From Gammaproteobacteria bacterium (lineage in GTDB: Bacteria > Pseudomonadota > Gammaproteobacteria > SZUA-140): 53,826 nucleotides of DNA. The stretch is taken from positions 1 to 53,826 of the forward strand of contig WGFB01000040.1 of NCBI GenBank assembly GCA_015492435.1, given 5' to 3'. Every line of letters begins with the position of its first letter. Within the stretch, counting starts at the first letter, position 1. Both the position numbers and the translations under genes were made by a program. Under the pieces are notes generated by a model. The model worked only from the letters and a program-made list of their open reading frames with translations, had not been told where the DNA came from and ran no database searches. Positions 50,923 through 53,826 of the stretch are shown here, one piece after another.

Positions 50923-51905
50923 ACAAGCACAATATCCAGCTGGACCACAAGGGCAGGCTGCGCCACTTCCTGACCATCGAGGGCCTCAAGCGCGAGCTGC
51001 TCACGGACATCCTGGACACGGCGGAGTCCTTCACCAGCGTCACGGAGCGCACGGTCAAGAAGGTGCCCCTGCTGCGCGGCAAGACCATCGTCAATCTCTT
51101 CTTCGAGGCCAGCACCCGCACCCGCACCACCTTCGAACTGGCCGCCAAGCGCCTGTCCGCCGACGTGCTGAACATCAACGCCTCCATCTCGGCCACCACC
51201 AAGGGCGAGACCTTGCTGGACACCCTCCACAACCTGGAGGCCATGCATTGCGACATGTTCGTCATCCGCCACCCCAACAGCGGCGCCGCCCATTTCATCG
51301 CCCAGCACGCCGCCCCCCACGTGAGCATCATCAACGCGGGGGATGGCAGCCACGCCCATCCCACCCAGGCCATGCTGGACATGTTCACCATCCGCCGCCA
51401 CAAGGGGGCGTTCCACAAGCTGTGCGTGGCCATCGTCGGCGACGTCCTGCACTCGCGCGTGGCGCGCTCCCAGATCCATGCCCTCAGCACCTTGGGCGTG
51501 CGGGAGATCCGCGTCATCGCGCCGCGCACCCTGGTGCCCGCCGCGGCGGAGACCCTGGGCGTGCACGTCTACCACGACCTGCGCGAGGGGCTGCGCGACG
51601 TGGACGTGGTGATCATGCTGCGCCTGCAGTACGAGCGCATGCGCGGCGCCTCCCTGCCCAGCGAGCACGAATACTACCAGCTCTTCGGCCTCACCGAGGA
51701 CAAGCTGGCCCTGGCCCGCCCCGACGCCATCATCATGCACCCCGGCCCCATCAACCGCGGCGTGGAGATCGATTCGGCGGTGGCGGACGGCCCGCGCTCG
51801 GTGATCCTGCAGCAGGTGGCCCACGGCACCGCGGTGCGCATGGCCATCATGTCCCGCGCCATGCAGCACGAGGGCGCCGCCAGCGCCGGGGAGGCGCCTT
51901 CATGA
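50919..51905 (+). CDS. pyrB: Aspartate carbamoyltransferase catalytic subunit
   Basis: PyrB joins carbamoyl phosphate and aspartate, the committed step of pyrimidine synthesis. The product has 328 residues, with the carbamoyl-phosphate site [31 protein letters not shown] and a C-terminal [12 protein letters not shown]. Its N-terminal extension and gene order resemble the Pseudomonas class A enzyme, which assembles with an inactive dihydroorotase. It starts at GTG 50919 and overlaps the next gene by 4 bp. Confidence 0.95.
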   Translation: MNKHNIQLDHKGRLRHFLTIEGLKRELLTDILDTAESFTSVTERTVKKVPLLRGKTIVNLFFEASTRTRTTFELAAKRLSADVLNINASISATTKGETLLDTLHNLEAMHCDMFVIRHPNSGAAHFIAQHAAPHVSIINAGDGSHAHPTQAMLDMFTIRRHKGAFHKLCVAIVGDVLHSRVARSQIHALSTLGVREIRVIAPRTLVPAAAETLGVHVYHDLREGLRDVDVVIMLRLQYERMRGASLPSEHEYYQLFGLTEDKLALARPDAIIMHPGPINRGVEIDSAVADGPRSVILQQVAHGTAVRMAIMSRAMQHEGAASAGEAPS

Positions 51906-53191
51906 AGATCCGGATTTCCGGCGGCCGCGTCATCGATCCCGCCAACGGCGTGGATGCGCGACAGGACCTGTTCATCGCCGACGGGCGCATCGTCCAGTGC
52001 GGCGAAACCCCCGATGGCTTCACCCCCGACGAAATCATCGACGCCCGTGAACGGGTGGTGTGCCCGGGGCTGGTGGATCTGCGCGCCCACTGCCGCGAGC
52101 CCGGCCAGGAATCCAAGGCCACCATCGCCAGCGAGACCCGCGCCGCCGCCGGCGCCGGCATCACCACCCTGTGCAACCCGCCGGACACGGACCCGGTGGT
52201 GGACAGCGCCGCCGTGGCCGCACTCCTCCAGAGACGCGCGGAGCGCGGCGGCATGGCGCGCATCGTGCCCATGGGCGCCCTCACCCTGGGCCTGGCCGGC
52301 GCCCAGCTCAGCGAGATGAGCGCCCTCAAGGAAGCCGGCTGCGCGGGCGTGAGCAACGACATCTATCCGGTGGAAAACAACCTGGTCATGCGCCGCGCCC
52401 TGGAATACGCCGCCACCTTCGATCTCACGGTGTTCATCCGCCCCCAGGATCATCATCTGGTCAACAAGGGCTGCGCCCACGAGGGCGCCGTCAGCACCCG
52501 CCTGGGGCTGCCCGGCATTCCCACCGCGGCGGAGACCGTCGCCGTGGCCAGCCACCTGGCCCTCATCGAACAGACGGGGGCGCGGGCCCATTTCAATCTC
52601 ATCTCCAGCGAGCGCGCCGCGCAGATGATCGCCCGCGCCCAGCACGACGGCCTGCCCGTCACAGCCGATGCCTGCGCCCATCAGCTCCACCTCACGGACA
52701 AGGACGTGCTGGACTTCGACAGCCAGTGCCATGTCTCGCCCCCCCTGCGCAGCCAGCGCGACCGCGACGGGCTGCGGCGCTGGCTCAACCACGGCGCCAT
52801 CACCGCCATCTGCTCCGATCACCAGCCCCATGAACGGGACGCCAAGCTGGCCCCCTTCAGCGCCACGGCCACGGGCATATCGGCCCTGGAGACCCTGCTG
52901 CCCCTGAGCCTGAAGCTGGTGGACGAGGGGGTGCTGAGCCTGTCCGCCGTCATCGCCTGCCTCACCTCACGGCCCGCGCGCATCCTCGGCATCGAGGCGG
53001 GCACACTGACCCCCGGCACCCAGGCCGACGTGTGCGTCTTCGATCCCGGGGCCTGGTGGACCCTGGATCATCAGAGCATGCGCAGCCAGGGGCACAATAC
53101 CCCCTTCCTCGGCTGGGAGATGAAGGGCCGCGTCACCCACACCCTGCTCAAGGGCCGCATCGTCCACCGGCTCGCGGGCGGAGAAGACTGA
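51902..53191 (+). CDS. Non-catalytic dihydroorotase homologue PyrC'
   Basis: This 429-residue protein is of the type I dihydroorotase family. The first metal motif, normally HxH in DxHxHxREPG, reads [10 protein letters not shown], so the first His is Arg61. The later HCED-type His is absent (IRPQDHHL), and the histidine usually in HxxHxS is Leu in AHFNLISS; Asp is kept in CSDHQPH. It is therefore probably inactive, like Pseudomonas PyrC', which is needed to assemble the PyrB dodecamer. An active dihydroorotase must lie elsewhere. Confidence 0.87.
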   Translation: MKIRISGGRVIDPANGVDARQDLFIADGRIVQCGETPDGFTPDEIIDARERVVCPGLVDLRAHCREPGQESKATIASETRAAAGAGITTLCNPPDTDPVVDSAAVAALLQRRAERGGMARIVPMGALTLGLAGAQLSEMSALKEAGCAGVSNDIYPVENNLVMRRALEYAATFDLTVFIRPQDHHLVNKGCAHEGAVSTRLGLPGIPTAAETVAVASHLALIEQTGARAHFNLISSERAAQMIARAQHDGLPVTADACAHQLHLTDKDVLDFDSQCHVSPPLRSQRDRDGLRRWLNHGAITAICSDHQPHERDAKLAPFSATATGISALETLLPLSLKLVDEGVLSLSAVIACLTSRPARILGIEAGTLTPGTQADVCVFDPGAWWTLDHQSMRSQGHNTPFLGWEMKGRVTHTLLKGRIVHRLAGGED

Positions 53192-53192
53192 G

Positions 53193-53826
53193 ATGGGCAA
53201 CCGCGGCACCCTGTACGTGGAAGACGCCAACATCCTGGCTCACGATGCCTATGAAGGCCGCCAGCACGTCCTGCGCCTGGAGGCGCCGCGCACGGCACGG
53301 CACGCCAGGCCAGGCAGCTTCGTCCACCTCCAGTGCCACGACATGCTGCCCATGCGCCGCCCCCTGTCCATCATGCGCGCCGACGCCGGGGCGGGATGGA
53401 TCGAACTGCTCTACCGCGTGTTCGGCGCCGGCACGCGCCGCCTGGCGCAACAGGCCGTGGGGCAACGCCTGAGCCTCATCGGCCCCATCGGCACCCCCTT
53501 TTCCCTCGCCCGGCGGCGCGCCCGCCCCCTGCTCATCGGCGGCGGTGTCGGCATTCCGCCCATGATCTTTCTGGCCGACGTCATGCGCCAGTCGGCGCAG
53601 GCCTGTGAACCCCTGGTGCTGATGGGGTCGGAAACCCCTTTCCCATTTACTCCACGGCCCTCCACCATCCTCACGCCCCACCTGCCCGAGGGGGTGATCG
53701 CCGCCATGCCCCTCATGGAAGACTGGGGCATTGCCAGCCGCCTGGCCAGCCTGCAGGACTTCGCCGGCTGCTATCACGGCTATGTCACGGATCTCGCCCG
53801 CCATTGGCTGAACTCGCTGACGCCCG
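53193..53826 (+). CDS. PyrK-like dihydroorotate dehydrogenase electron-transfer subunit (truncated by window)
   Basis: This partial gene gives 211 residues before the window ends. It shows the FAD-binding RPLSIMRA of the ferredoxin-reductase fold, YRVFGAGTRRLAQQAVGQRL, and the NAD-binding GGGVGIPPMIFLA. The family includes PyrK, which carries electrons from PyrD class 1B to NAD. The [2Fe-2S] cysteines would be past the window edge. It starts 1 bp after the PyrC' stop. Confidence 0.85.
   Translation, partial: MGNRGTLYVEDANILAHDAYEGRQHVLRLEAPRTARHARPGSFVHLQCHDMLPMRRPLSIMRADAGAGWIELLYRVFGAGTRRLAQQAVGQRLSLIGPIGTPFSLARRRARPLLIGGGVGIPPMIFLADVMRQSAQACEPLVLMGSETPFPFTPRPSTILTPHLPEGVIAAMPLMEDWGIASRLASLQDFAGCYHGYVTDLARHWLNSLTP

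Noticed and set aside
51248..53191. An upstream-extended start for the PyrC' gene
   Set aside because: The extension runs through pyrB out of frame and reads as Arg/Pro-rich filler. The ATG at 51902 overlapping the pyrB stop gives the normal N-terminus.

Overview
This is a 53.8 kb stretch of a GC-rich proteobacterial chromosome, densely packed with housekeeping genes on both strands. CmoB, an SrkA/YihE kinase, an Mla lipid-transport system, LpxL-type acyltransferases and a gshB-tonB-yqgE-ruvX-pyrR-pyrB-pyrC' block point to Gammaproteobacteria. The Acidithiobacillus-type glutamate-cysteine ligase, the TIGR03503-like vWA protein and several small dispersed repeats suggest a Chromatiales/Ectothiorhodospiraceae-like lineage; that placement is inference. 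I see no phage, insertion sequence, CRISPR array or rRNA. There is one tRNA.

Layout. 1-3.7 kb: srkA, cmoB and a zinc-type dehydrogenase. 3.7-6.5 kb: mlaE-mlaD-mlaA-mlaC on the minus strand, with no mlaF or mlaB. 6.6-14.6 kb: a Braun-type lipoprotein beside an L,D-transpeptidase, a metzincin-like membrane protein, a HAD phosphatase, two tandem lipid A acyltransferases and an HDOD protein, separated by repeat-rich gaps. 14.8-28.9 kb: M16 peptidase, methyltransferase, PAS-GGDEF-EAL protein, RNase D, Kef antiporter, purT and a SIMPL protein. 28.9-33.0 kb: a five-gene minus-strand cluster joining a complete RsbU/RsbV/RsbW-like partner-switching set to an MlaF-type ABC ATPase. 33.2-36.1 kb: tRNA-Thr, a SPOR protein, coaX and birA. 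36.2-41.6 kb: ATP-grasp ligase, bactofilin, vWA protein and GT41 glycosyltransferase. 41.7-53.8 kb: bioA, rsmE, gshA, gshB, apbE, NusG_II, Gx transporter, tonB, yqgE, ruvX, pyrR, pyrB, an apparently non-catalytic dihydroorotase, and a truncated pyrK-like gene at the right edge.

How the genes work together. The strongest theme is the envelope: MlaEDAC, the remote MlaF, lipoprotein anchoring, lipid A acylation, bactofilin and TonB. The most unusual arrangement is MlaF encoded between a phosphorylatable STAS protein (with its kinase) and a membrane PP2C phosphatase. This suggests that lipid transport is switched by protein phosphorylation. The right third is a tightly coupled run, many genes overlapping by 4 bp, that links glutathione synthesis, flavinylation and pyrimidine synthesis.

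At least five families of small repeats sit in the intergenic gaps: a MITE-like element with long terminal inverted repeats, a TACAAGG heptamer hairpin, a CACGAAGG hairpin, a 59-bp block containing CGATATATATCG, and a 152-bp palindrome. Two of them reach into the 3' ends of coding regions.
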